From the NCBI GenBank assembly GCA_012511615.1, contig JAAZFS010000176.1, forward strand, positions 1-36,869: a stretch of DNA of 36,869 nucleotides, read 5' to 3'. The notes beneath the pieces are model-generated. The model was not told where the DNA came from. It was given only the letters and a program-made list of their open reading frames with translations, and ran no database searches. The stretch is from Elusimicrobiota bacterium. Its GTDB lineage: Bacteria; CG03; SLGR01. Each line of letters begins with the position of its first letter. Positions within the stretch are counted from its first letter, which is position 1. Positions 25,746-33,758 of the stretch are shown in pieces. Both the position numbers and the translations under genes were made by a program.

Positions 25746-27202
25746 TGCCTAGGTTTTTATATTTAAATTTACTTATTCTTGTCGGATTTTTTTTGTCTTT
25801 TTTCCCAGCCTCTGCCGCCCAGGAAATTGATCTTGGAGAAGTATTTATTTGGGGGGACGACCGTTCGGTTATACCAGGCCTTGCCGAAAGGCTTTTTTTT
25901 ATTTATCCCTCCCTTGATAAGGATGCTTTTCTTGATCCAGCAAGAAGGAGAAAATATGAAAGAAGTCGGCCCCTAAAGCGGATTTATCCTAAATGCCCAT
26001 CCTTAAGTCTTTTAGCCGGTTTTGATTCCAGTTCTGGCTACCAATTAAGATTATCTGGTTGCACCTGCCCTTGCGAAGATTCTTATCTAGGGGGATTTAT
26101 TTCATCTGAAAGAGAATCTTCAGATTTATCCAATGATAAATTTAATGATTTAAGTCTAAGAATAGATGGACGGCGCCGTCTGGGTGATTTTCAATTTGCC
26201 CTTGGTGGTAGGGGGGATTTCACGGGATATGATAAAAAAAGAAAAATCTGGGAGGGAAGCGGGGGAGTTGTCTATGAACCTGGTTTTATGACCGCGTATT
26301 TTTCAATGAAACTTGCCGGTGCTTCGGAAGAAAAATCAGCAGTTTCGGGGGACTTTTCATTTAAAGCATCAAAGCGGTTTTTTTATTATCACAATCTTTC
26401 ACTTAATTTTGATGGGTATTTACTCTCTATTGACAGCAAGTCAAGAGAGGCTCTTTCTACATTTATTAGCTACACCAATAATATGTATAGCAACATTTTC
26501 TTTTCGGCTGGACTTGGCCGGGGTCTGTCGAAAAACTTGGAGTGGGAAACCGCTCTGTCAGGAAAGTTTTTCGGTGCCGGACTTGTCCTTGAAGCCGGTA
26601 GGAAGACGCGGGAGAAAGATTTTTACAATCTCTATGCCTCCATTCCCTTTCTTGTACCGGATGCACTCTACCCACTTGAAGAAGTTTTTTATTCAGAAGG
26701 TCGGATTAGCTATGAGATTTTAAAGACCGCTTTTTCTTGTGGTCTCCGCTATGAAGAGGTTGAGGATAGGACTATTCTGGTAAAATCTCTGAATACTGCA
26801 AGTCTGGCCAGTCTTGCCGGCAGGACTAGGACATCCAATATTCTTTTGGCTGCAGAAAGAGAAAATTTGTCTATGAGGGCGTCAATTCCAATCAAATCAA
26901 GGGATTTACCCGAAGAAGTTTTCACTGTGGAAGCCACTTATGAAACTCCGCCAGGAAAATTAAGGGCCGACCTGTCTGCTCGCTATGAAGATTTGAGGTA
27001 TTTATGGCTGAACTCTTCGGGGACTTTAACTGACAAGGCGCCTTCCTATCTGGGCTTAAATGGGGGCTTGACCTATTTAATGTCGGATTCCTTAACGGTA
27101 AGAGGGGGAGTAAAAAACTTTCTCTCTTCGGAAATAATTAAGTCTGGTTATCTAAGCCAGAAAAACCCCAGATATTTTTTGAGTTTTGAATATGTGTTTT
27201 AA
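25745..27202 (+). CDS. Predicted outer-membrane beta-barrel protein
   Basis: 485 residues with a signal peptide (LYLNLLILVGFFLSFFPASAA). The mature N-terminus begins EIDLGEVFIWGDDRSVI, similar to TonB-box/carboxyl-plug openings of the form xxLGEVxVxG. From about residue 90 it shows alternating polar/hydrophobic strands, many glycines and aromatic girdle residues. It ends in SFEYVF with the C-terminal Phe favoured by the BAM machinery. It is too short for a full plug plus 22-strand TonB receptor; about 16 strands would fit. CTCPC near 102-106 is unusual. The start overlaps the TPR gene stop by one base. I cannot name the ligand. Confidence 0.75.
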   Translation: MPRFLYLNLLILVGFFLSFFPASAAQEIDLGEVFIWGDDRSVIPGLAERLFFIYPSLDKDAFLDPARRRKYERSRPLKRIYPKCPSLSLLAGFDSSSGYQLRLSGCTCPCEDSYLGGFISSERESSDLSNDKFNDLSLRIDGRRRLGDFQFALGGRGDFTGYDKKRKIWEGSGGVVYEPGFMTAYFSMKLAGASEEKSAVSGDFSFKASKRFFYYHNLSLNFDGYLLSIDSKSREALSTFISYTNNMYSNIFFSAGLGRGLSKNLEWETALSGKFFGAGLVLEAGRKTREKDFYNLYASIPFLVPDALYPLEEVFYSEGRISYEILKTAFSCGLRYEEVEDRTILVKSLNTASLASLAGRTRTSNILLAAERENLSMRASIPIKSRDLPEEVFTVEATYETPPGKLRADLSARYEDLRYLWLNSSGTLTDKAPSYLGLNGGLTYLMSDSLTVRGGVKNFLSSEIIKSGYLSQKNPRYFLSFEYVF

Positions 27203-27256
27203 AGGGCAGTAGGAATAAAAATTGTTTTATAAAATAAGAAGGAGAATGAAAGAGCT

Positions 27257-27874
27257 ATGATTGAAATTTTTCTAAAGGGCGGTTTTATGATGTGGCCGCT
27301 TCTGATAGCCTCGATTATGGTGGTTGCGATAATAATAGACAGGTTCTTGTATTTTCGTGCGGCCGAAGTGGATGAGAGAAAGTTTTTTATAGGAGTGAAA
27401 GACAAGCTCCGGTCTCAAGGGCCAGATGCAGCGATTGCTTACACCGAAGAAGTGGGAGGCCCCATAGCCGCCATTATGAAGGCGGGATTAAACCAGTTTG
27501 GCCAGGACCGAAGTAAAATAGAAGAGTTTTTTGAGAGAGAAGCCCTGATTGAATTTCCAAGAATGAAAAGGTTTTTGCCTGCCCTTCATACAATTGGAAA
27601 TGTCGCAACTCTCATGGGCTTTACCGGTACAGTTCTGGGTATGATAAAGGCCTTTAATTCTATTGCCTTGGCTGGTACGACCTCACCTTCAATAGTTGCT
27701 GGCGGAATTGGCGAGGCTTTGATTACTACAGCCATGGGCCTTGTTGTGGCTCTTTTTGCAGTGGTGTTTTATCATTATTTCAATCAACGGGCAGAGAGAA
27801 TTATTCTGGAAGCCGAAAAGGCCTCTTTGAACCTGCTTGACATAATGGAGGAAGAGCATGTTTCAACGCTTTAA
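27257..27874 (+). CDS. TolQ/ExbB-family proton channel protein
   Basis: MotA/TolQ/ExbB family inner-membrane channel, 205 residues, with three membrane segments: about 8-26, 112-140 and 155-178. The conserved core LMGFTGTVLGMIKAFNSIA and GGIGEALITTAMGLVVALFAVVFYH is clear. With the TolR/ExbD-type protein it converts proton-motive force into motion for a TonB- or Tol-type partner. GAAGGAG lies 12 bases upstream of the ATG, with a four-codon mini-ORF (MKEL) in between. It follows the beta-barrel gene after 54 bases and overlaps the next gene by 17. TolQ and ExbB are not separable from this sequence. Confidence 0.93.
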   Translation: MIEIFLKGGFMMWPLLIASIMVVAIIIDRFLYFRAAEVDERKFFIGVKDKLRSQGPDAAIAYTEEVGGPIAAIMKAGLNQFGQDRSKIEEFFEREALIEFPRMKRFLPALHTIGNVATLMGFTGTVLGMIKAFNSIALAGTTSPSIVAGGIGEALITTAMGLVVALFAVVFYHYFNQRAERIILEAEKASLNLLDIMEEEHVSTL

Positions 27875-28268
27875 AGATTCATCAAATAAGCTTGGGTTTT
27901 TCTCTACAACAGAACCCATGGCGGACGTGGTGTTTCTTCTTCTTATATTCTTTATGATAACCTCCTCTTTTGCCTTGGAGCCAGGTATATCGGTTGATCT
28001 TCCGCGGGCCCTAACGTCTGAAGAACAGCCCCGTCAGAGGATACTTATTACCATAACCAGGGACAGAACCATTCTTTTAAATGATGATATAGTGAGTTTT
28101 GATAATCTTGCCGGCCGCTTGGAGGCCCTTTTGGCTTCTTCCCGTGATTCGGTTTTAGTTGTCAGGGCCGACCGGGATGTGCCTCATGGATTTGTAGTAA
28201 GAGCTCTGGATATATCCCGGGAGGTGGGCGCCGGCCAGCTTGCTATAGCTACCGAGAGTCTCAGGTAG
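27858..28268 (+). CDS. TolR/ExbD-family biopolymer transport protein
   Basis: 136 residues. One membrane segment, MADVVFLLLIFFMITSSF near 21-38, carries the essential Asp in the position used for proton translocation in ExbD/TolR. A periplasmic domain follows: VDLPRA, then VVRADRDVPHGFVVRALDISREVGAGQLAIAT, matching the ExbD/TolR fold. It overlaps the channel gene by 17 bases and is followed by a TonB-like gene after 7 bases, completing the trio. Confidence 0.93.
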   Translation: MFQRFKDSSNKLGFFSTTEPMADVVFLLLIFFMITSSFALEPGISVDLPRALTSEEQPRQRILITITRDRTILLNDDIVSFDNLAGRLEALLASSRDSVLVVRADRDVPHGFVVRALDISREVGAGQLAIATESLR

Positions 28269-28275
28269 AAAGGGG

Positions 28276-28953
28276 ATGAGTTTTAGAAAAAGCTTACTGA
28301 TTTCAGTAGTTTTTCATCTTATGCTGCTTTTTCTAATCCCAGGTATTGGTTTACAGGATGATAGGCTGGACTGGGTGGAGGTTTCTTTGCTGACTTTTCC
28401 AGATTTAAAGGAGAGGCATCCCGATATGGTGCCTGGTGACCCTGAAACTGCTTTACCCTCTTTGCCTCCGCCTTCACCAGAGAAAACTCCGGCCCCGCTG
28501 GATCTTCCTGAAGTAAATACAGATTTAAGTACTGAAATTGTCGATGCGGCTCCACCAGATACCCAGATAGAACGAAGAAATATTTTCCCCATCCACCAGC
28601 CGGAAAAATCCCTGCCCGGCCGGCCAGATAGGAGGGGGATACTTGATGAACCAGGCGACGATCCCGGCGAAGTTATAACTGGGCCCGTTGCCCGTAGAAA
28701 CATATTAAGAAAAGCGACCCCGATTTACCCTGCTTGGGCAGAGGAAACGGGGATTGAGGGAGAGGTGCGTCTCAGGTTTTGGGTGACTCCAGAGGGGACT
28801 GTCTCCAGAGTGGTACTGGAGAATACTTCTGGCTACCCAGATTTTGATTCTAGGGCCATGGAGGCTGTAAAAAAATATCTTTTCTCTCCCGTTTCTTCAG
28901 ATGATGACCCCGAAGAACAATGGGGGCGGATAAAGGTAAAATATAGATTATGA
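28276..28953 (+). CDS. TonB-family energy transducer
   Basis: 225 residues. The N-terminal anchor KSLLISVVFHLMLLFLIPG includes the SxxxH pattern (S10, H14) typical of TonB membrane helices. A proline-rich periplasmic linker (PSLPPPSPEKTPAPLDLPE) follows. The C-terminal TonB domain starts at ATPIYPAWAEETGIEGEV near 150 and ends RIKVKYRL. Energy from the channel would be passed to an outer-membrane partner, plausibly the barrel encoded just upstream. It overlaps the IMPase gene by 4 bases. A TolA-like role is less likely given the TonB C-terminal fold. Confidence 0.88.
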   Translation: MSFRKSLLISVVFHLMLLFLIPGIGLQDDRLDWVEVSLLTFPDLKERHPDMVPGDPETALPSLPPPSPEKTPAPLDLPEVNTDLSTEIVDAAPPDTQIERRNIFPIHQPEKSLPGRPDRRGILDEPGDDPGEVITGPVARRNILRKATPIYPAWAEETGIEGEVRLRFWVTPEGTVSRVVLENTSGYPDFDSRAMEAVKKYLFSPVSSDDDPEEQWGRIKVKYRL

Positions 28954-29729
28954 CTATTAAAAATTATGCAGAGGCAGCAGCGGAAATAGCCCAGAAGGCA
29001 GGTGACCTCCTCTTAAAAGAATTCGGCGGAGAAAGAGAAATCACTCACAAGGGAAAAATTGACCTTGTGACGGAGATGGATAAAAAGAGTGAAGATCTTA
29101 TCTTGGACTATATAAATAAAAATTTTCCTGATGATAATGTGCTCTCAGAAGAAGATGGGGCCTCCGGAACTGGTGGGGGAAATCGCTGGATTGTGGATCC
29201 TCTTGATGGGACGACAAACTATGCTCATGGTTTTCCTTTTTTTGCTACTTCAATAGCAGTTGAATCACGGGATAAAGAGATTATTGCAGCAGCAGTTTGT
29301 GCTCCCTATATGAATGAGCTTTATACTGCCTCACTTGGTGGGGGTGCTTTTCTCAATGGCAAAGAAATCCGTGTTAGCGATATAGAAAAACTATCTCTTT
29401 CGGTATTAGCTACAGGATTTCCCTATGATGTGGATGAGGGCGCAAAAAATCTTGAGTATTTTGGCAGGTTTCTTTATAAGACCCAGGCGGTCCGTCGTCC
29501 TGGATCTGCTGCTCTTGACCTTTGTGCGGTCGCTGCTGGTAGGTTTGACGGTTTTTGGGAGTTTGGGCTCAAGCCTTGGGATACGGCTGCGGGTATGCTT
29601 CTTGTGCGGGAGGCAGGTGGACTTGTCACCCGTATTGACGGCTCGGACTACAATCCTTTTATGCAAGGAGTTCTAGCTGCAAATCCTTTCATACACGCTG
29701 AAATGATAGAGGTATTAAAAGATGAATGA
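28950..29729 (+). CDS. Inositol monophosphatase family protein
   Basis: Mg-dependent, Li-sensitive sugar phosphatase family (SuhB/IMPase), 259 residues. Metal-binding motifs in order: EEDG near 67, DPLDGTTNYAHGFPF near 89-103 and WDTAAGMLLVREAGG near 210-224. Substrates in the family include inositol-1-phosphate, fructose-1,6-bisphosphate and PAP; the exact one cannot be told here. It overlaps tonB and trxB by 4-8 bases. The SuhB-type protein also affects rRNA transcription in some bacteria, which is only a possibility. Confidence 0.92.
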   Translation: MTIKNYAEAAAEIAQKAGDLLLKEFGGEREITHKGKIDLVTEMDKKSEDLILDYINKNFPDDNVLSEEDGASGTGGGNRWIVDPLDGTTNYAHGFPFFATSIAVESRDKEIIAAAVCAPYMNELYTASLGGGAFLNGKEIRVSDIEKLSLSVLATGFPYDVDEGAKNLEYFGRFLYKTQAVRRPGSAALDLCAVAAGRFDGFWEFGLKPWDTAAGMLLVREAGGLVTRIDGSDYNPFMQGVLAANPFIHAEMIEVLKDE

Positions 29730-30654
29730 TTTAGAGATAATATATGATCTTCTTATAGTTGGTGCTGGGCCTGCAGGTTTAACTGCGGCTCTCTATGCTT
29801 CTAGGGGAGGCTTGAGTGTCCTTTTAGTTGAGAAGGCCTATCCTGGGGGTCAGCTCTGGCTTTCCGATAGTATTGAAAACTATCCTGGATTTGCTAAAGG
29901 GGTTCAGAGCAATTTGTTGGCCTCTGAAATGGAGGCCCAAGCCCGCCACTTTGGTGCAGAGTTCTTAACGGCTGAAGCTACTGCAATTAAGAAAAATAAT
30001 TCAGTAATAGAGCTTGAGACAGATGGTGGCAGTCTAAAGGGAAGAAGCCTTATTATCGCTTCAGGTGCTCGCCAGAGGCAGCAGGGGGCAGAGGGAGAAA
30101 GAGAACTCACCGGTAAAGGAGTATCCTATTGCGCGGTTTGTGATGGCCCGCTTTTTAGGGACAAGAGAGTGGCAGTTATCGGTGGGGGTAATACCGCCTG
30201 TGAGGAAGCAGTTTTTCTTACAGCTTTTGCTTCAGAAGTATTTCTTATTCATAGAAGAGATCGACTTCGGGCAGTAAAGGCGCTCAGAGAAAGAGTGAAA
30301 TCCGAGAGCAAAATTAAATTGATGCTAGATAAAAGAGTTAGCAAAATTAAGGGTACGGAAAAAGTAGAGCAAATTGTTTTTGATGATTCTAGCTCTTTGG
30401 ATGTTGAGGGAGTTTTTATTTTTGTGGGTCTTGACCCCAATACTGACTTTGCCAAGGGGTTTACTCCAGATGAAAAGGGGTTTATAATTACAAATCCAGA
30501 TATGGCTACGGAAGTTGCTGGAGTTTTTGCAGCTGGCGATTGCCGATACGGTTCCTTGAGGCAGGTTGTAACGGCCTGTAGTGAAGGCGCGATTGCCGCA
30601 GAGAATGCCAGGCACTATATAGAAAAAATGAAAGGTACAGCATATGATAGGTGA
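29722..30654 (+). CDS. trxB: Thioredoxin reductase
   Basis: FAD/NADPH flavoprotein that reduces thioredoxin, 310 residues. FAD motif GAGPAGLTAALYASRGG near 14-30, redox-active CAVC near 136-139, NADPH motif GGGNTACEEAVFL near 154, and GVFAAGDCR near 270 are all in the right order and spacing for low-Mr TrxB. It overlaps the IMPase gene by 8 bases and apgM by 11. No thioredoxin gene is in the window. Ferredoxin-type thioredoxin reductases share the fold, but the NADPH motif favours the standard enzyme. Confidence 0.94.
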   Translation: MNDLEIIYDLLIVGAGPAGLTAALYASRGGLSVLLVEKAYPGGQLWLSDSIENYPGFAKGVQSNLLASEMEAQARHFGAEFLTAEATAIKKNNSVIELETDGGSLKGRSLIIASGARQRQQGAEGERELTGKGVSYCAVCDGPLFRDKRVAVIGGGNTACEEAVFLTAFASEVFLIHRRDRLRAVKALRERVKSESKIKLMLDKRVSKIKGTEKVEQIVFDDSSSLDVEGVFIFVGLDPNTDFAKGFTPDEKGFIITNPDMATEVAGVFAAGDCRYGSLRQVVTACSEGAIAAENARHYIEKMKGTAYDR

Positions 30655-31852
30655 GGATAAACTAAAGAAACTTATAAGGAAGACAGACTCCAAAATAGTA
30701 ATGGTTGTTATGGATGGAGTTGGAGATGTATCTGATGACAAGGGACTAACTCCCCTGGCTGAGGCCTTTACCCCTAATATGGATAAGCTTGCTTTAGAGT
30801 CAGAACTGGGTCTTACAGTTCCTGTGGATATTGGGATAACTCCCGGATCCGGACCTGCACACCTATCTCTCTTTGGATACGACCCGCTTGAACACGAAAT
30901 AGGGCGTGGTGTTTTAGAAGCTTTGGGTATTGGCATTAATCTTTCTGGAAGGGATTTGGCTGCGCGGGCAAATTTTGCAACCCGGACTCCTCAAGGGATA
31001 ATAAGCGACCGAAGAGCAGGAAGAATAAGTACAGAAGAAAATGAGCGTCTTTGTAAAATACTTAACGAAAAAATGCCTGTCTTGGATGGGGTGAGTGTGA
31101 AAATTTATCCCGGTAAAGAACACCGATTTGTTGTAATTTTTACTGGAGATGGATTAGAAGGCGGACTAAACGATGCTGATCCCCAGGAGGTAGGTAAACC
31201 TGAGAAATTCACAGAGCCAGAGACTCCTTCTGCGGAAAAATCAAGTCGCATAGTCAACCAGTTTATCAAGGAAGTTCAAAAGATTCTTAAGGATGAATTG
31301 CCCGCAAATACTTGTCTTGTGAGAGGGATAGGAAAATCCCCCGATATTAGCAGTATGGGGGATCTCTTTGGTTTAAAACCGCTTGCTATCGCCTCCTACC
31401 CCATGTATAAGGGACTTTCTAAACTTGTTGGGATGGACGTAAGCGAAGGCCTATCTAATCTTGAGGAACAGACTATTGAACTTAAGAAAAAATTTAATGA
31501 CTATGACTTCTTTTATTACCATGTAAAAAAGACTGATTCTTTTGGAGAAGACGGCAACCGTCCGATGAAAATAAAGGTTATTGAAGAATTTGATGCTCTT
31601 ATCCCGGATATACTTGCTTTGAAGCCGGATGTTCTCTGCATATCTGCGGACCATTCTACTCCGGCGGTTATGAAGGGTCATTCCTGGCATCCAAGTCCCG
31701 TACTTATTCACGGATCTTATATGAGGACTGGACAAGTTAAGGGTTTTAATGAGGAAGAGTGCCTTAAGGGTTCACTGGGCAGGTTTTACGCGAAAGACCT
31801 GATGCAGCTACTCTTGTCTCACGCTGGTAAACTTGATAAATATGGGGCATAG
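30644..31852 (+). CDS. apgM: 2,3-bisphosphoglycerate-independent phosphoglycerate mutase, archaeal type
   Basis: Interconverts 3- and 2-phosphoglycerate in glycolysis. It belongs to the archaeal-type (ApgM) branch of the alkaline-phosphatase superfamily, distinct from GpmI. Metal residues are visible in VVMDGVGD (D24) and in SADHSTPAVMKGHSWHP near 325-342; ITPGSGPAHLSLFGYDP near 65-81 holds the catalytic Ser. Length (402) is right. It ends this operon; the next gene has its own apparent promoter. ApgM is found in archaea and many deep-branching bacteria. Confidence 0.94.
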   Translation: MIGEDKLKKLIRKTDSKIVMVVMDGVGDVSDDKGLTPLAEAFTPNMDKLALESELGLTVPVDIGITPGSGPAHLSLFGYDPLEHEIGRGVLEALGIGINLSGRDLAARANFATRTPQGIISDRRAGRISTEENERLCKILNEKMPVLDGVSVKIYPGKEHRFVVIFTGDGLEGGLNDADPQEVGKPEKFTEPETPSAEKSSRIVNQFIKEVQKILKDELPANTCLVRGIGKSPDISSMGDLFGLKPLAIASYPMYKGLSKLVGMDVSEGLSNLEEQTIELKKKFNDYDFFYYHVKKTDSFGEDGNRPMKIKVIEEFDALIPDILALKPDVLCISADHSTPAVMKGHSWHPSPVLIHGSYMRTGQVKGFNEEECLKGSLGRFYAKDLMQLLLSHAGKLDKYGA

Positions 31853-31857
31853 GTTTC

Positions 31858-31886
31858 TTGATAGAAAATTGGCTTTCTGTTAGGAT
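31858..31886 (+). promoter_or_regulatory. Putative sigma-70 promoter of the parvulin operon
   Basis: TTGATA (31858-31863), a 17-base spacer and TAGGAT (31881-31886) sit in the 56-base gap after apgM. Transcription would begin near 31893. The same region can fold as CTTTC-T-GTTA / TAAC-GAAAG (31873-31895) around GGAT, which could instead be a weak terminator or processing stem, though no U-tract follows. AAAGG at 31896-31900 is the ribosome site of the next gene. Confidence 0.4.
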
Positions 31887-31908
31887 TAACGAAAGAAAGG
31901 TATAACAA

Positions 31909-32775
31909 ATGAAACTCAGATATCTCATGGCAGTATCCATAGCGGGCTTGTTTTTTTTCGCTGGCTGTGCAGAAAAAGAAGAGGCCGTGGCTTTTGTCGG
32001 ACGTCGTCGGATAACAATCAGTGATTTTAAAGAACGACTCGAGGACCTACCTCCCTATTACAGGGGATTTGTTTCTACCGAAGGCGGTAAAAAACAATAT
32101 CTATCTGGCGTAATAAAAGAAGAGATGCTTCTCCAAAAAGCCCAGGACAAAAATATTCATAAAATTCCTGAAATCGCTAGAAGACTTGAAGAGGTCCGGC
32201 GGGAAGTTCTGCTTATAGCTGTTATCGGCTACCTGCAAAACGAGGTTGTTAAAGTCTCGGATCAGGATATTAGAGACTATTATGAATTAAACCTGGAAAA
32301 CTTTTCAGATCCACTCCAATTAAAGGTTAGCCATATTCTCTTAAGTGATGAGGAGACCGCTACTAATATGCTAGCACAAATTCGTCGCGGAGTATCTTTT
32401 GAAAAACTTGCCCGAGAGAATTCTCTTGACACTTTTACCGCGGTAAATGGCGGAGATATGGGCTTTATAGAGAGAGGAGATATGCCTGAGGAATTTGAAG
32501 AGGCTGCTTTTTCTATAGAGAGAGTTGGAGGCATATCTGAAATCATAAGAACTTCTTATGGCTACCATTTTATTAAACTGACTGGGCGCAAGCGCGGCCG
32601 GGCTGAAAACCTGGAAGAGGCATCAGAGAAAATCCGTCATAGGATAGAACAGGAGAAATTCAACGAGCTTCTTGAGCGCTATAACCGTGAGTACAATGTC
32701 AGAATAAATTATGATGTTCTTGATAAAATTGATTTGGGAACTGCTGGCTACGAATTCCCAGAGATGGATGATTAA
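31909..32775 (+). CDS. Peptidyl-prolyl cis-trans isomerase (parvulin) lipoprotein
   Basis: 288 residues, PrsA/SurA-like chaperone. The N-terminus MKLRYLMAVSIAGLFFFAGC ends in a lipobox-like FAGC with C20, so lipidation at the inner or outer membrane is likely; Phe at -3 is not ideal. A SurA-N-like helical region (about 25-125) precedes one parvulin domain: LKVSHILLSDEE near 141, GGDMGFIERGDMPEEFEEAAF near 181 and YGYHFIKLTGRK near 222. It lies 10 bases before a second, non-lipidated parvulin gene. The pair probably assists folding of envelope proteins. Confidence 0.9.
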   Translation: MKLRYLMAVSIAGLFFFAGCAEKEEAVAFVGRRRITISDFKERLEDLPPYYRGFVSTEGGKKQYLSGVIKEEMLLQKAQDKNIHKIPEIARRLEEVRREVLLIAVIGYLQNEVVKVSDQDIRDYYELNLENFSDPLQLKVSHILLSDEETATNMLAQIRRGVSFEKLARENSLDTFTAVNGGDMGFIERGDMPEEFEEAAFSIERVGGISEIIRTSYGYHFIKLTGRKRGRAENLEEASEKIRHRIEQEKFNELLERYNREYNVRINYDVLDKIDLGTAGYEFPEMDD

Positions 32776-32785
32776 GGAATAATAA

Positions 32786-33757
32786 ATGAAAAACCATGTA
32801 TTAAAAATATTTACTGTTGCGGCTATTGTTTTTGCGGTCACTTTTCAGAGTCAGGCAAGTCAGATAGTTGACAGAGTTATCGCCCGCGTGAATAAGGAAG
32901 TAATCCTTCTCTCCGAATATAATAAGAGAGTTGAGCCGGTGATAAACGAGTTCAACCGCCTTTATGAAGAGGCAGACAAAGAGGAGAAGCTTGAGGAATT
33001 AAAAACTGAGCTTCTCAATCAAATGATTGATGAAAAACTTCTTATGCAGAAAGCAGATGAGGAGAAAATTGAAGCCGCCTCTGAGGAAGTAAATCAGGGA
33101 GTTTCCGAGATAAGAAACAGGTTTGATACCGAGGCAGATTTTCAGAATGAGATTACTGGCCAGGGCTATACCCGCGAAGAGTTCAGGAAAAGCATAGAGG
33201 ACCAAATAAGGGTTATCAAGCTTATCAATGACTTTGTTCGCGACAAGATAGGACCTCCCACAGAAGAGGAAGCCCGGGCCTATTATGAGGAAAATAAAGA
33301 AGAAATGGTAACTCCTGAGCGAGTATCCGCAAGACATATTCTTGTCAGAATAGATGGTGATGTCCCTCAAACAACTGCTAGAAAAGAAATAGATGAAGTT
33401 TACGCTAAGGTAAAGGCCAAGCCAGAACTTTTCAATCAGTATGCCGAAGAGCACTCAGACTGTCCATCTGGCGCTTTGGGAGGTGACCTAGGATATTTTG
33501 CCCGCGGAGAAATGGTAGGAGAGTTTGACGAGATTGCTTTCAATATGAATGTGGGAGATATTAGCGAACCCTTTCTAACTCGTTTTGGTTATCATATTGT
33601 CAAGGTTACCGGAAAGCAGGGAAGCGAGAACAAGACCTATGCTGAGGTTAAAGATCGTCTTAAAAACCTGCTCTATCAAATCAGGATGGAAGAGGCCTAT
33701 GAGAAGTTTCTGACTGGCCTCAGAGAAGAAGCCGATATAAAAAGGAGTCCCCTGTAA
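32786..33757 (+). CDS. SurA-like periplasmic chaperone / peptidyl-prolyl isomerase
   Basis: 323 residues with a cleavable signal peptide (KIFTVAAIVFAVTFQSQAS). The mature start QIVDRVIARVNKEVILLSEYNKR is the SurA N-domain signature. One parvulin domain follows: VSARHILVRIDG near 180, SGALGGDLGYFARGEMVGEFDEIAF near 228 and FGYHIVKVTGKQ near 270. Canonical E. coli SurA has two parvulin domains; the single-domain form is common in other phyla. It would guide outer-membrane proteins to BAM, and a barrel protein is encoded 6 kb upstream. One base separates it from the next gene. Confidence 0.9.
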   Translation: MKNHVLKIFTVAAIVFAVTFQSQASQIVDRVIARVNKEVILLSEYNKRVEPVINEFNRLYEEADKEEKLEELKTELLNQMIDEKLLMQKADEEKIEAASEEVNQGVSEIRNRFDTEADFQNEITGQGYTREEFRKSIEDQIRVIKLINDFVRDKIGPPTEEEARAYYEENKEEMVTPERVSARHILVRIDGDVPQTTARKEIDEVYAKVKAKPELFNQYAEEHSDCPSGALGGDLGYFARGEMVGEFDEIAFNMNVGDISEPFLTRFGYHIVKVTGKQGSENKTYAEVKDRLKNLLYQIRMEEAYEKFLTGLREEADIKRSPL

Positions 33758-33758
33758 A

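Noticed and set aside
28314..28703. Antisense open frame of 129 codons over the tonB-like gene
   Set aside because: Its Gly/Ser/Pro-rich composition is what the complement of a proline-rich coding region gives; the sense frame has clear TonB features.
31873..31895. Bulged stem-loop after apgM as an intrinsic terminator
   Set aside because: No U-tract follows, and the same bases form the -10 of a reasonable promoter. I recorded the promoter and mentioned the stem there.
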